Shown here: positions 31,056 to 38,844 of the stretch, piece by piece
Position numbering within the stretch: the first letter of the stretch is position 1
Layout of the letters: the number at the start of each line of letters is the position of its first letter
Assembly: GCA_036500345.1 (NCBI GenBank)
Contig: DASYCE010000002.1
Coordinates: 124,001-188,000 of the forward strand
Direction of reading: 5' to 3'
Origin: Gemmatimonadales bacterium
GTDB lineage: Bacteria > Gemmatimonadota > Gemmatimonadetes > Gemmatimonadales > GWC2-71-9
Length of the DNA stretch: 64,000 nucleotides
Program-made: the position numbers and the translations under genes
The notes under the pieces: generated by a model
Databases searched by the model: none
Seen by the model: the letters and a program-made list of their open reading frames with translations, nothing else
What the model was told of the DNA's origin: nothing

Positions 31056-31583
31056 ATGGCCGCCAATCCGACGACTCCGCTGCTGTCCACCCGAGCCCAG
31101 GGGCTCCTCCCCGCCCTGGTCACGCTGCTGGTCGTCGTCATGCTGTCGACCTTCTCGGATGTCGGAGTGACGGCGCTAGCGACGCAGTCGATCGGTGTCC
31201 AGTACCGGTTCCAGGTCGTCGGTCTCCTGCTGGCAAGCGCCCCGCAGCTCGCAGTGGTTCTCGTGCTGATCGCGTGGCTGGCGACGTTGAGCGGCCAGCG
31301 GCTGGCGGTGCGCGGCGCGTCGATCGCGGCGATCGTGATCGGTGTCCTCTTCCTGATCCTGATCCCGTTCTTCGGGCTCGACTTCCTGCAGTCGCGCCGG
31401 ATGATCGCTGAAAGCCAGCTGCGAGGATTCACGATTGCGGGGCTCAAGACCGCGGGCTTTGCCGGACTCCTTGCGCTCCTCTTTGTGTGGGCGGGTTGGC
31501 GCGGGATCATGGCGAGCCAGCGTCTCGATGAAGGAGATTCCCGCCAGAAGGGCGAAGGGCTGGTGGTGGGCCAGCAACTCTAG
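31056..31583 (+). CDS. Small membrane protein of unknown function
   Basis: 175 residues with four likely membrane helices (about 15-35, 48-75, 85-105, 125-147) and a polar C-terminal tail. I recognise no family. The start at 31056 was chosen because the open frame further upstream lacks membrane character and crosses the promoter candidate at 30948. It stands alone on the plus strand between the nine-gene glycan operon and the exosortase operon, so an envelope or export role in this locus is likely (inference). Confidence 0.7.
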   Translation: MAANPTTPLLSTRAQGLLPALVTLLVVVMLSTFSDVGVTALATQSIGVQYRFQVVGLLLASAPQLAVVLVLIAWLATLSGQRLAVRGASIAAIVIGVLFLILIPFFGLDFLQSRRMIAESQLRGFTIAGLKTAGFAGLLALLFVWAGWRGIMASQRLDEGDSRQKGEGLVVGQQL

Positions 31584-31601
31584 TCCGGCGCGGCGCGGGC
31601 T

Positions 31602-31630
31602 TTCCCACGCTGGCGATCAGAGCGTGGGAA
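31602..31630. terminator. Hairpin at convergent gene ends
   Basis: A 10-bp stem TTCCCACGCT/AGCGTGGGAA with a 9-nt loop. It overlaps the last codons of the EpsI gene and follows the membrane-protein gene, and could end transcription from both sides. Confidence 0.55.
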
Positions 31631-32255
31631 GGACCCGCTTCATGTCGGAGACGAGCGGTGCCACGACAGAGGTCGCCACGCTGTCGGCGTGCGCCACATC
31701 ATTGCCGGTCACGGGAACGACGATCCGGACAAGCGCTTCCTCGGTCCGCCCGTGCAGTGCCGCGTCACGCAGCAATTCGTATTTCACCTTGAATTCATCA
31801 TGCGCCACGCGGCCCCGGCCCTGGTACCAGTAATAGACCATCGCATTGTGGCCCTGGTTGACCACGCGATACCGGTTGACCGTGACGGGCCCGGTTGCCG
31901 TGGCAATCGTCCGCGCCCCTGACTCGACCGGCTCCCAGCCGTCTCCCGGGAGACAGTTCTTCGGGGAATGGATGCTCTTCCCCTGCCGCTGTTCGTCGTA
32001 GTATCCCACGTAGATGGTGAACGTCGGCGCGGTGCGCGAACCGTAGAAGCGCAGGACGTACGAACTCATCCCCGCCACGCGACGTTCGTCCGCGGCAATG
32101 GTGTCGTCGATCGCTGCAAGGCCGTTCATCGTTGGCGCAACGGTCGCAAGCGGTGCCCGCAACGGTACCGGTCCGGCGCGACGCGCGGCAACGGTGCCGT
32201 TGATCATGCACCCGGCGGCGAGAATTCCCGCGGGGATCCAGCTGCCGCTAGCCAT
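31617..32255 (-). CDS. epsI: EpsI-family exosortase-associated protein
   Basis: 212 residues from the ATG at 32255, which overlaps the exosortase end by 8 bp. The N-terminus is a hydrophobic signal (WIPAGILAAGCMINGTVAA). The family signature KSIHSPKNCLPGDGWEP is intact, followed by VNRYRV and a YYWYQGRGR stretch. EpsI domains accompany exosortases either fused at their C-terminus or as a separate gene, as here; their exact job in exopolysaccharide or protein sorting is unsettled. It is last in the operon 34727-31617. Confidence 0.93.
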   Translation of the reverse strand: MASGSWIPAGILAAGCMINGTVAARRAGPVPLRAPLATVAPTMNGLAAIDDTIAADERRVAGMSSYVLRFYGSRTAPTFTIYVGYYDEQRQGKSIHSPKNCLPGDGWEPVESGARTIATATGPVTVNRYRVVNQGHNAMVYYWYQGRGRVAHDEFKVKYELLRDAALHGRTEEALVRIVVPVTGNDVAHADSVATSVVAPLVSDMKRVLPTL

Positions 32256-33153
32256 GCAACGCTCCCGGAGCGACCTTGCGCTCGACCAGCCGGACAACTG
32301 CAGTGCAGCCCCCGAGAATCGCGAAGGCCGCAGCAAACATCAGCATTCCCTCGCGCTCGTGCGCCAGCCCGGTGCCGAGTGATGGATCGACGAAATGAAT
32401 CAGGAACGCGGTGAGGAAGATCCGGACGCCGTTGAGCAGCACCGCCACCGGAACGACCAGTGCCACCAGGACGATGCGCGACACCACGGTGCCGAGGTAC
32501 ATGCCGCCGAGGAGCACACCCAGCGCCACGAGCGCCGACAGCGATCGCAAGCCACTGCACGCCTCGGCGACGAAGAGGAGCGCTTCGGGAATCTGGATCA
32601 CATTCCCCTGGGTTCGCACCGGTATATGACGCCAGTGGATCATCGCCGTGCCGAGACGTGACGCCCGGAACTGCAGCGGGATCGCCAGCTGGTTGATAAA
32701 CAGGGCGGGGAGCGGAATCGCCAGGAGCAGCACGATCAGCGGCAACCACCAGCTGCGGACCTGCCGCCAGCCAAAGCAGAAGACGATGAGCCCGACGATC
32801 GCGAGCCAGATCGCAAATCGCTGCGAAAAGAATTCGGCCGCGATCGACCCGAGAAGCCGGATCAGCGTCGCGGCGACGAGAATGATCGTCCCGCCGCGGC
32901 GATCGGGTGCCATGTCGGTGCGGAGCCCGGTGCGCCACGCCAGCCAGACGGCGACCGGGAAAAGCAGCAGGCCGTAGTTGGCGTCGTCGTCGTGCATCCA
33001 GTCATGGAACAAGGTCGAGACCGGCGACGCGAACAGGAGCACGAAGGCGACCGCGGCGGCGCAGACCGGAAGCCAGGTCGCCAGAGGCCACTCACGAACC
33101 GCGAGGGCCGAGACCGGCCGGACCGGCGCCGCGCTGGCGGTCGGTGCTACCAT
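32248..33153 (-). CDS. Exosortase (EpsH/Xrt family)
   Basis: 301 residues, start chosen at 33153 because it overlaps the upstream stop by 7 bp; the longer frame has no membrane character. About eight membrane helices. The catalytic triad is complete: C199 in EACSGLRSL, R244 in LNGVRIFLTAF and H265 in GLAHEREGM. Exosortases are membrane transpeptidase/proteases that recognise PEP-CTERM tails, and two such proteins are encoded at 14-15.5 kb. Unlike XrtA-type enzymes, the EpsI part is not fused. The gene sits between the initiating sugar transferase and epsI. Confidence 0.95.
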   Translation of the reverse strand: MVAPTASAAPVRPVSALAVREWPLATWLPVCAAAVAFVLLFASPVSTLFHDWMHDDDANYGLLLFPVAVWLAWRTGLRTDMAPDRRGGTIILVAATLIRLLGSIAAEFFSQRFAIWLAIVGLIVFCFGWRQVRSWWLPLIVLLLAIPLPALFINQLAIPLQFRASRLGTAMIHWRHIPVRTQGNVIQIPEALLFVAEACSGLRSLSALVALGVLLGGMYLGTVVSRIVLVALVVPVAVLLNGVRIFLTAFLIHFVDPSLGTGLAHEREGMLMFAAAFAILGGCTAVVRLVERKVAPGALHG

Positions 33154-33908
33154 CCACCCTTCCGGAACAGCATCACCGGAATCGTCTTGAGCATGATCCG
33201 GAGATCCTCCCAGATGCTCCGCCGGGCGATGTACTCGAGGTCGTGCTGCACCTTGAGCTTGACGTCCTCGACCGAGGTGTCGTACTGCAAGTGGACCTGC
33301 GCATGCCCGGTGATCCCGGGGCGAACGCGCTGGCGGCGCTGGTAGTCGGGGATCTGCTCGCGGAGCGACGTGAACAATTGCGGACGTTCCGGACGCGGAC
33401 CGACCAGATTCATGTCGCCGCGGATGACATTGAGCAATTGCGGCAACTCGTCGAGACGGCAACTGCGCAGGAATCCGCCGACCAGCGTGAGGCGGTTATC
33501 GCACGTCGACGCCCACACCGCCTGTCCGGCGGCTTCCGCGTCGATCTTCATCGTGCGGAACTTCACGATCGTAAATGGACGGCCGCCGCAATCATCGAGT
33601 CGCCGCGTCGACCCGGCACGTCCGGTGCGCCGATCGGCCCGGCGCCGAAGATCGAGGCCGACGCGCGTCTGGGTGTAGAAGACCGGGCCGCGCGACGTGA
33701 GCTTCACCACAATTGCGATGACGATCCACGCGGGCAGCGATGCGACGAGAATCAGCGTGGCCACCACGACGTTGAGCCCGCGGATCAGCCGTTCGTCGCG
33801 TGACAGGCGCCGCTCTGCGACCCCCTGAACCACGGTCGTGGCGGGGCGGGTGCGGGGAATGGGCGTGTCTTCGGCGCGAGGCATCGTTGACGTCAAAGGA
33901 CCAGACAT
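33147..33908 (-). CDS. Initiating sugar-phosphate transferase (bacterial sugar transferase family)
   Basis: 253 residues with one membrane helix (~47-68) after a polar N-terminus. It carries the family core: GPVFYTQTRVG, FTIVKFRTMKIDAE, FLRSCRLDELPQLLNVI and GDMNLVGPRPERP. These enzymes move a sugar-1-phosphate onto undecaprenyl phosphate, starting repeat-unit synthesis. It is the short, single-helix catalytic type. It follows the export-protein gene by 9 bp and overlaps the exosortase gene. Confidence 0.94.
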   Translation of the reverse strand: MSGPLTSTMPRAEDTPIPRTRPATTVVQGVAERRLSRDERLIRGLNVVVATLILVASLPAWIVIAIVVKLTSRGPVFYTQTRVGLDLRRRADRRTGRAGSTRRLDDCGGRPFTIVKFRTMKIDAEAAGQAVWASTCDNRLTLVGGFLRSCRLDELPQLLNVIRGDMNLVGPRPERPQLFTSLREQIPDYQRRQRVRPGITGHAQVHLQYDTSVEDVKLKVQHDLEYIARRSIWEDLRIMLKTIPVMLFRKGGW

Positions 33909-33917
33909 GGCAGTGTG

Positions 33918-34727
33918 CTAGAGGACAATATGGACAAGATACACCAACCCTCCGAGAGCCGTCGCGCCACCAATGATCCGCCAGAACAACGCAGCGGACG
34001 GCTTGGTGGCCAGGGTGATCTCGTCACCCGCCTGGACGTTGAGCTGATCGAGCGTAAGCCCCTTCTGTACCGCATCGGCGAACTCATCGCCATCGACGAT
34101 GATGCGATCACCGCGCTTGATCGTGGACTTGTTCCAGCGCACGTTGTTTGCCGGACCGCCGGCGTCGATCATGATCTCTTCGCTCATCAGTCGCGACGCT
34201 GGCGCCTGGAAGAAGCCCGGCTTGTTGAGCGCGCCGAACATCGAGATCCGCACGAAGGTCGTCGCCGTGACGGCGGGGTCGTTGACGACGCGCTTGAGCT
34301 GCTGGGTCAGATAGGCCTGCACCTCCGACCGGAGGATCCCGTGCATGTCGATCGATACCCCACCCGGGAGATCGAGCGTCCCGCGCGGTGAAATCGTGTA
34401 TGTCGCGCTCAACCCTGGTTCCGTCAGCACTTCCACCTTGATCTCATCTGCGGGGTGGATATCTCCATTGGTGAGCCGATCACGAATCACATCGGCAGCC
34501 GCCTGTTTCGACATCCGAAGTGCCTGGCTGTACGCAGTCGAGGTGAGGCCGCGCTGAATGTCGTCGAGCGCAGCCTGCAATTCGGCTCGCGTCACCATCG
34601 GCCGCTTGGCCGCAACGAGCGCCGTATCGCTCTGCATCGTTGTCGGCTGCTGCGTCGGCACCTGCGCAGACGCCTGTACCATCACACCGACGACAAGCGC
34701 GCCGGCGACCAGCTGGCAGATCCTCAC
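33918..34727 (-). CDS. Polysaccharide export protein, Wza-like
   Basis: 269 residues from a GTG at 34727 with an AG-rich ribosome site (GGGAG) about 9 bp upstream. A signal peptide ends near SAQ; no lipobox Cys is present, unlike classical Wza. The region ~85-170 fits the polysaccharide export fold (IHPADEIKVEVLTEPGL, TYTISPRGTLDLPGG). ISMFGALNKPGFFQAPASRL starts the SLBB-like part. A C-terminal helix (WRIIGGATALGGLVYLVHI) could span the outer membrane. It should form the outer-membrane channel and work with the Wzc-like kinase encoded at 36127. Confidence 0.87.
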   Translation of the reverse strand: MRICQLVAGALVVGVMVQASAQVPTQQPTTMQSDTALVAAKRPMVTRAELQAALDDIQRGLTSTAYSQALRMSKQAAADVIRDRLTNGDIHPADEIKVEVLTEPGLSATYTISPRGTLDLPGGVSIDMHGILRSEVQAYLTQQLKRVVNDPAVTATTFVRISMFGALNKPGFFQAPASRLMSEEIMIDAGGPANNVRWNKSTIKRGDRIIVDGDEFADAVQKGLTLDQLNVQAGDEITLATKPSAALFWRIIGGATALGGLVYLVHIVL

Positions 34728-35127
34728 GCGATTTTCTCCCGCGCAGACAGGTTAGGACGAACGAACCGGGATAAAAGCACATCCCATGCTCACCGCGGCG
34801 CAATTCCAACACTCACAGTAAGTCACGGGCCGCGAACAACTTAGGCAAGATCGCGGCCACGCATGGTCACCATGGTGCGACGAAGTTGTTGCAATACATC
34901 TACGGATCGCCGTGAATTTGCAACACTGTGGGGCGAGCAGTCGGCAACACCCCTCGTTGGTTCCATGCTGGCTCGGCAGAAACATTGCACGGGGATCACC
35001 TTCCGGGCTGGTGCTGGGTGCGGCCTACAGTTGCGGTGCTGTTGTATAAATTTAGTGGCCACAACGGGTTACACACTTCATTCGGCTCGCCGATCTTTTC
35101 CCTTGGCTCGGTCTGGAGCGTGGCGCC
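34728..35127. other. 400-bp divergent intergenic region
   Basis: No gene is supported here. It holds the minus-strand promoter candidate at 34844, scattered half-sites related to the palindromic motif (GTTGTTGC at 34885 and TTGCAAC at 34918), and an AT-rich island TATAAATTTAG near 35045 that could be part of a plus-strand promoter for the response regulator. Confidence 0.4.
34844..34859 (-). promoter_or_regulatory. Sigma-54 promoter candidate for export/exosortase operon
   Basis: On the minus strand TGGCCGCGATCTTGCC keeps TGGC and TTGC at exact spacing (8 of 12). Transcription would start near 34832, about 105 bp before the GTG start at 34727, and run through export protein, sugar transferase, exosortase and epsI. 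Confidence 0.45.
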
Positions 35128-36048
35128 TTGTCACAGAACTGTCGCGCGGGCGCATCGGATTTGACCCGCCTATCGTCATTCGAAGCTGTAGAGAGTCCCT
35201 TGTCGACTGCGGACACCCTGACCGAGCGAGCCACTCCGGTTATTCTGATCGCCAACGATCAGGAATGGACCGCTCGCGCAGTCGAGAGCATCCTGGCCGC
35301 AAGCGGGTACAAGGTCACCCACGCGTATACCGCCCGGGAGACCCTCCGGCTCGCTGTCGAAACCGACCCCGATCTCGTCATCCTCGATCAGCAGTTGCCT
35401 GATTTCTCCGGGCTCGAGGTCTGCCAGCAACTGCGGGCCAATCCGCAATTCGGGTCCTCGCTTCCGATCATCATCACGACCGCCGGTCCGTCGGGTCGGC
35501 CGCAGCGGCTGAACGCCTACGCGGCGGGCGCGTGGGAGTTCTACGGCCAACCGCTCGACTCCGAAGCGTTGCTGCACAAGCTCGGCGTCTACCTCGCGGC
35601 CTATCGTGACACGCGGCGTCTCCGTCGCTGCGCGATGATCGAAGAGGGGAGCGGATTGTACACTCGCTGGGGACTGGCGCGGCGCGCCACCGAATTGATC
35701 GGCGATGCCAAGCGACTTGGCCGCGCCGTCGGATGTGTCGGCTGGTCGATCCTCAGCGGCGAAGGGACTCCCCGTATCACCGAGGCCGTAGCGGCATTCC
35801 GCGGCAACGCGCGGTCGGCTGATGCACTCGGTCGCCTCGCGTCCGGTGACTTCATTGCGGTCGTACCAGGCGCGACGACCGACGGGGCCGAACGGATGGC
35901 CGACCGCTTTCGCGATCTGCTGGCACACGCCGCCGAGATTGCGGTCGAACGGGTTCGCTCGACGGTCGTCGTCGTCGACGATCCGTCGTTGCTCCCGCCG
36001 GATGGTGATCAACTCGTCGACCGGATGGCGCACGCCCTCGCCGGCTGA
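35128..36048 (+). CDS. Response regulator with degenerate receiver and degenerate GGDEF domain
   Basis: 306 residues from a TTG at 35128 (a TTG near 35200 is also possible). The receiver domain keeps D87 (VILDQQLPD) but the conserved switch Lys is Gln141 (GQPLD), and one acidic-pocket residue is missing. The second half has the diguanylate-cyclase frame (GRLASGDFIAVVPGATTDGAE split around ASGDF, 238-242), but the GGDEF signature is ASGDF, so cyclase activity is unlikely. It may be a c-di-GMP or protein-interaction module. It lies between the export operon and the wzc-like gene, pointing to control of the same locus. Confidence 0.8.
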   Translation: MSQNCRAGASDLTRLSSFEAVESPLSTADTLTERATPVILIANDQEWTARAVESILAASGYKVTHAYTARETLRLAVETDPDLVILDQQLPDFSGLEVCQQLRANPQFGSSLPIIITTAGPSGRPQRLNAYAAGAWEFYGQPLDSEALLHKLGVYLAAYRDTRRLRRCAMIEEGSGLYTRWGLARRATELIGDAKRLGRAVGCVGWSILSGEGTPRITEAVAAFRGNARSADALGRLASGDFIAVVPGATTDGAERMADRFRDLLAHAAEIAVERVRSTVVVVDDPSLLPPDGDQLVDRMAHALAG

Positions 36049-36069
36049 CCGCTCATTGCCCGGTAAAGA

Positions 36070-36110
36070 CACAGGCCCGATCTCGAACGAGACCGGGCCT
36101 GTGCGTTTTT
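36070..36110 (+). terminator. Rho-independent terminator
   Basis: A 16-position stem with one A-C mismatch (CACAGGCCCG and TCTCG paired with their complements) and a 2-nt loop, followed by CGTTTTT. It ends the degenerate GGDEF gene and separates it from the convergent wzc-like gene. Confidence 0.85.
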
Positions 36111-36126
36111 CGCCGCTGCGTTCCAC

Positions 36127-38556
36127 TCAGGGAATCGGCGTGGCCCCGCTCGTCGCCGGGAGCGACGGCCGCTCCGTCGGTTCGTCGGTGGCGCCATAGC
36201 CGTAGCTGTACGAGTAGTACTTGTAGTCGTTCATCGTCGACCGGACGTCGTTCAGCACCGCACCGATGAGACGAATCGGCAGCTGGTCGACGATCTGCAG
36301 TTTCGCCTCGGCGAGGTCGCGTTCGGTTGCCCCCGCACGAAGCACCAGGACCAGATTGCCGGTCAGCGTACCGAGCACGAACGGATCGATACCGGCGCCG
36401 AGCGGCGGCGTATCGACGACGATCACTTCGAATTGTTCCCGCATCGCCGCCAGCAGTTCACGCATCCGGTTCGTGCCGAGCAGTTCCGGCGCGTTGCGCT
36501 TGCGCGAGCCCCCCGTGATCAGCTGCAACTTCGGATGCGACGTCGGGCGAAGCAGGTCGCGCATCGGCAATTCGCCGGCGAGATAGTCGAGGAGTCCCGG
36601 CCGCCGCTCGGCACCAAAGGTCCGGTGCAGTTCGCCGCGGCGCGAGTCACCGTCGATCAGCAGCGTGCGATAGCCTGACTCGGCGAACGACAACGCGAGA
36701 TTCGAGGACACCAGCGATTTGCCGTCGCCCGGTGATGGACTCGAGATCGTCAGCATCACCGAACCCTCGCCCAGCGCGTGCGCCAGGTTGAGGCGTACGG
36801 TGCGGAACGATTCGATGACCTGCGCTGCTTCCTCGGCCGACGGTTGTTCGCCCTTGGCGCGGCGAATCTCCGGAATCACACCGAGAATGGTCAATCCGAG
36901 ACCGCTGGTGATCTGGTCGGCGTAGCGGACCCGCTTGTCGGTCATGTCGAGCAGGAGTGCCAACCCAAGGCCGGCGCCGAGGCCGACAATGGCCCCGAGG
37001 ATGATCATCAGCGACGCGCGATTTTTCTGCGGCTGGAACGGCGCGTCCGCGGCATCGAGCACCGCGACGTCCGGCACCGCGGTCGCTTCACGTGCGCGCG
37101 CAGCGTACACCTGCTTGGTGAGGTCGGCAACGACACTCTCGTCGACCGATTTCCGTCGCTGCAACTCGGATTCCTCGATCGACCGCTGCGGAATGTCGTG
37201 CAACTCGCCCTTCTGGATGCCAATTTCGGAATCGCCACGGGCGATCATCGAGTCGAGCAGCGTCAGGTCGGCACGGGTATACGTCGGAATCGTGACGGTG
37301 CGCAGCCGGTGAATATCCTGCACGTCGCGCGGCATGTTGATCTTGCCGTCGGGTGTGACCATCGAATCGGTGTAGCGGCCCTTGTTCTGGCGGTACCGGA
37401 GTTCGTCAGCCATCAATTCGTTGACGTAGCTCATGAGCTCCGGCGAGAGCTTGGTCACGGGATTGAGGGCGTACGCGTCGGCGACCGCGGTGTCACCTCG
37501 CTGCAGTCGCGTCAGCGCGGAGGCGAGATCGCGTCGCTCCTTGCGCAGCGTCTCGACTTCATTGCGCTTGTTGAGGAATTCCGCGTAGGCGCCGGGGGTT
37601 GTCGATTGCAAGCCGGGTGCAACCGCCAGGTCCTGCCGGGGCAGCGTGATCGTCTGGATCTGGAAGCGCTGCAGCGTGGCGTCGTCCGCATCGAGCTTGC
37701 CCTGCGCTTCGACCAGCTGGGAATCGAGGGCGCGAGCGGCAATGGTGAAATCGTGGCGCTTGGTCAGCGCCGCACCCTGGACGAACTGCGCCATGATGTC
37801 GTTGAGCGTCCCGGCGGTCGGCTCGGACTCCTGCCCCGTGAAGACCAGCGTGATGAAGCGCGGATTCCGGGGCGGTACGACCGTGACGGTGAGATTGGAA
37901 ATCACCTTGTCGGCGGCTTCGTGCGTGGTGACGGCGGTGAAGTCGAAGGTCTGCCCGTACCAGCGGCGTTCGATCAGCGGCAGCCACTGGAAGCCGAAGG
38001 CACGCCCGGCGCTGTCGCCGGCGACGCCCTGCTCCTTCTGCGACGTGACGATGTCACTCAGTTCCCAGCGCTTGCCGTCCTCGGAAACCTTGAACCGGTA
38101 GTTGCCGGGGCGGTAGTTGGCGCCGATATCGAAGCCGTTGAACAGCCCGGCGTTCGGACCGCTCGGTCCCTGCGGCAGCGGTGGGCCGCCGACGCGCTTG
38201 GGGCCGGTGATATATAGCCGGCGGGCTTTCACGACCGGCTCGATGACCGCGTAGCTCTGGATGTATTCCCGCCACTGGTCCGACTGGAAGGTCGGGCTTT
38301 CGCTCGGCGCGATCTGCAGCTTGGCACGCACCACGAAACTCGGCGGCCGAAGCCGGCTGACAAGGTATCCGCCGCCGAGGCCAACGAGCGTCAAGAGAAG
38401 GACCAGCCACTTCACCCGCCTCACCGCACCGAGATAACGGAGCAGCGGACTGGTCCGCGGACCGCCGCTGGCACCGGTGAGCGGCGACCCGGGCACCAGC
38501 CCAGGTGAACCGATCGGGGCGGGAAGGGATCCGGAATGTGAAGCAAGGTTCGTCAT
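36127..38556 (-). CDS. Wzc-type polysaccharide co-polymerase/tyrosine autokinase
   Basis: 809 residues from the ATG at 38556 (TNLASHSGSLPAP follows); an upstream in-frame ATG at 38646 would cross the promoter region. An N-terminal Wzz domain is bounded by helices near 50-70 and 500-520, with a long periplasmic coiled coil between. The BY-kinase domain has Walker A SPSPGDGKS (near 607), Walker A' LLIDGDSRR and Walker B VIVVDTPPLG. The C-terminus carries the Tyr cluster YKYYSYSYGYG. Such proteins set chain length and gate export through the Wza-like channel, switching by tyrosine phosphorylation. It is divergent from the sigma-54 activator gene. Confidence 0.95.
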   Translation of the reverse strand: MTNLASHSGSLPAPIGSPGLVPGSPLTGASGGPRTSPLLRYLGAVRRVKWLVLLLTLVGLGGGYLVSRLRPPSFVVRAKLQIAPSESPTFQSDQWREYIQSYAVIEPVVKARRLYITGPKRVGGPPLPQGPSGPNAGLFNGFDIGANYRPGNYRFKVSEDGKRWELSDIVTSQKEQGVAGDSAGRAFGFQWLPLIERRWYGQTFDFTAVTTHEAADKVISNLTVTVVPPRNPRFITLVFTGQESEPTAGTLNDIMAQFVQGAALTKRHDFTIAARALDSQLVEAQGKLDADDATLQRFQIQTITLPRQDLAVAPGLQSTTPGAYAEFLNKRNEVETLRKERRDLASALTRLQRGDTAVADAYALNPVTKLSPELMSYVNELMADELRYRQNKGRYTDSMVTPDGKINMPRDVQDIHRLRTVTIPTYTRADLTLLDSMIARGDSEIGIQKGELHDIPQRSIEESELQRRKSVDESVVADLTKQVYAARAREATAVPDVAVLDAADAPFQPQKNRASLMIILGAIVGLGAGLGLALLLDMTDKRVRYADQITSGLGLTILGVIPEIRRAKGEQPSAEEAAQVIESFRTVRLNLAHALGEGSVMLTISSPSPGDGKSLVSSNLALSFAESGYRTLLIDGDSRRGELHRTFGAERRPGLLDYLAGELPMRDLLRPTSHPKLQLITGGSRKRNAPELLGTNRMRELLAAMREQFEVIVVDTPPLGAGIDPFVLGTLTGNLVLVLRAGATERDLAEAKLQIVDQLPIRLIGAVLNDVRSTMNDYKYYSYSYGYGATDEPTERPSLPATSGATPIP

Positions 38557-38616
38557 AGGCTCTGCACTTGGAGTAATCCAGACGGAACCGGGTTCCGGCC
38601 CCGCCGTGGTGTAGTA

Positions 38617-38632
38617 CGCAAACATGATACCG
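38617..38632 (-). promoter_or_regulatory. Weak sigma-54 promoter candidate for wzc-like gene
   Basis: On the minus strand CGGTATCATGTTTGCG has both doublets and TTTGC at correct spacing but only 7 of 12 consensus positions. Start near 38606 would leave a 50-bp leader. Confidence 0.3.
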
Positions 38633-38672
38633 CAGACCGCAGCCACAAGGCTACAGCTGTCGTAGTAGTGTT

Positions 38673-38710
38673 GTTGGCTACTTGCAACGTATCGTAGTTG
38701 TTGCGCAACA
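38673..38710. promoter_or_regulatory. Two palindromic elements in the wzc/activator gap
   Basis: GTTGGCTACTTGCAAC (38673-38688) matches the GTTGCG-N4-CGCAAC motif at 9 of 12 positions. Ten bp on, TGTTGCGCAACA (38699-38710) is a perfect 12-bp palindrome of the same half-sites without the spacer. They sit about 50 bp from the wzc-side and 75-100 bp from the activator-side promoter candidate. Confidence 0.5.
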
Positions 38711-38778
38711 CGGATGCGCTATTGAGGCAACGATATAGCTTAGATGGCGGTTGGTTCGATGGACCGGCACCACAGGTG

Positions 38779-38794
38779 CGGCACGTTTTTCGCC
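38779..38794 (+). promoter_or_regulatory. Sigma-54 promoter candidate for the activator gene
   Basis: CGGCACGTTTTTCGCC matches the -24/-12 consensus at 9 of 12 positions with both doublets. Start near 38805 is 40 bp before the ATG; a GAGGAG ribosome site lies at 38831. It suggests that the activator controls its own synthesis. Confidence 0.5.
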
Positions 38795-38844
38795 TTGGGT
38801 GACTGCTGGACCAATCCCACGCCTGACGTTGAGGAGTTGCGACG

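Noticed and set aside
34841-35062. 73-codon minus-strand frame in the intergenic region
   Set aside because: No ribosome site or family features; it covers the promoter candidate and the AT-rich island.
36778-38217. 479-codon open frame opposite the wzc-like gene
   Set aside because: No recognisable motif; the opposite strand encodes a complete co-polymerase/kinase.
38699-38710. TGTTGCGCAACA considered as a terminator stem
   Set aside because: Its arms are short, there is no loop or T-run, and it lies between divergent gene starts.
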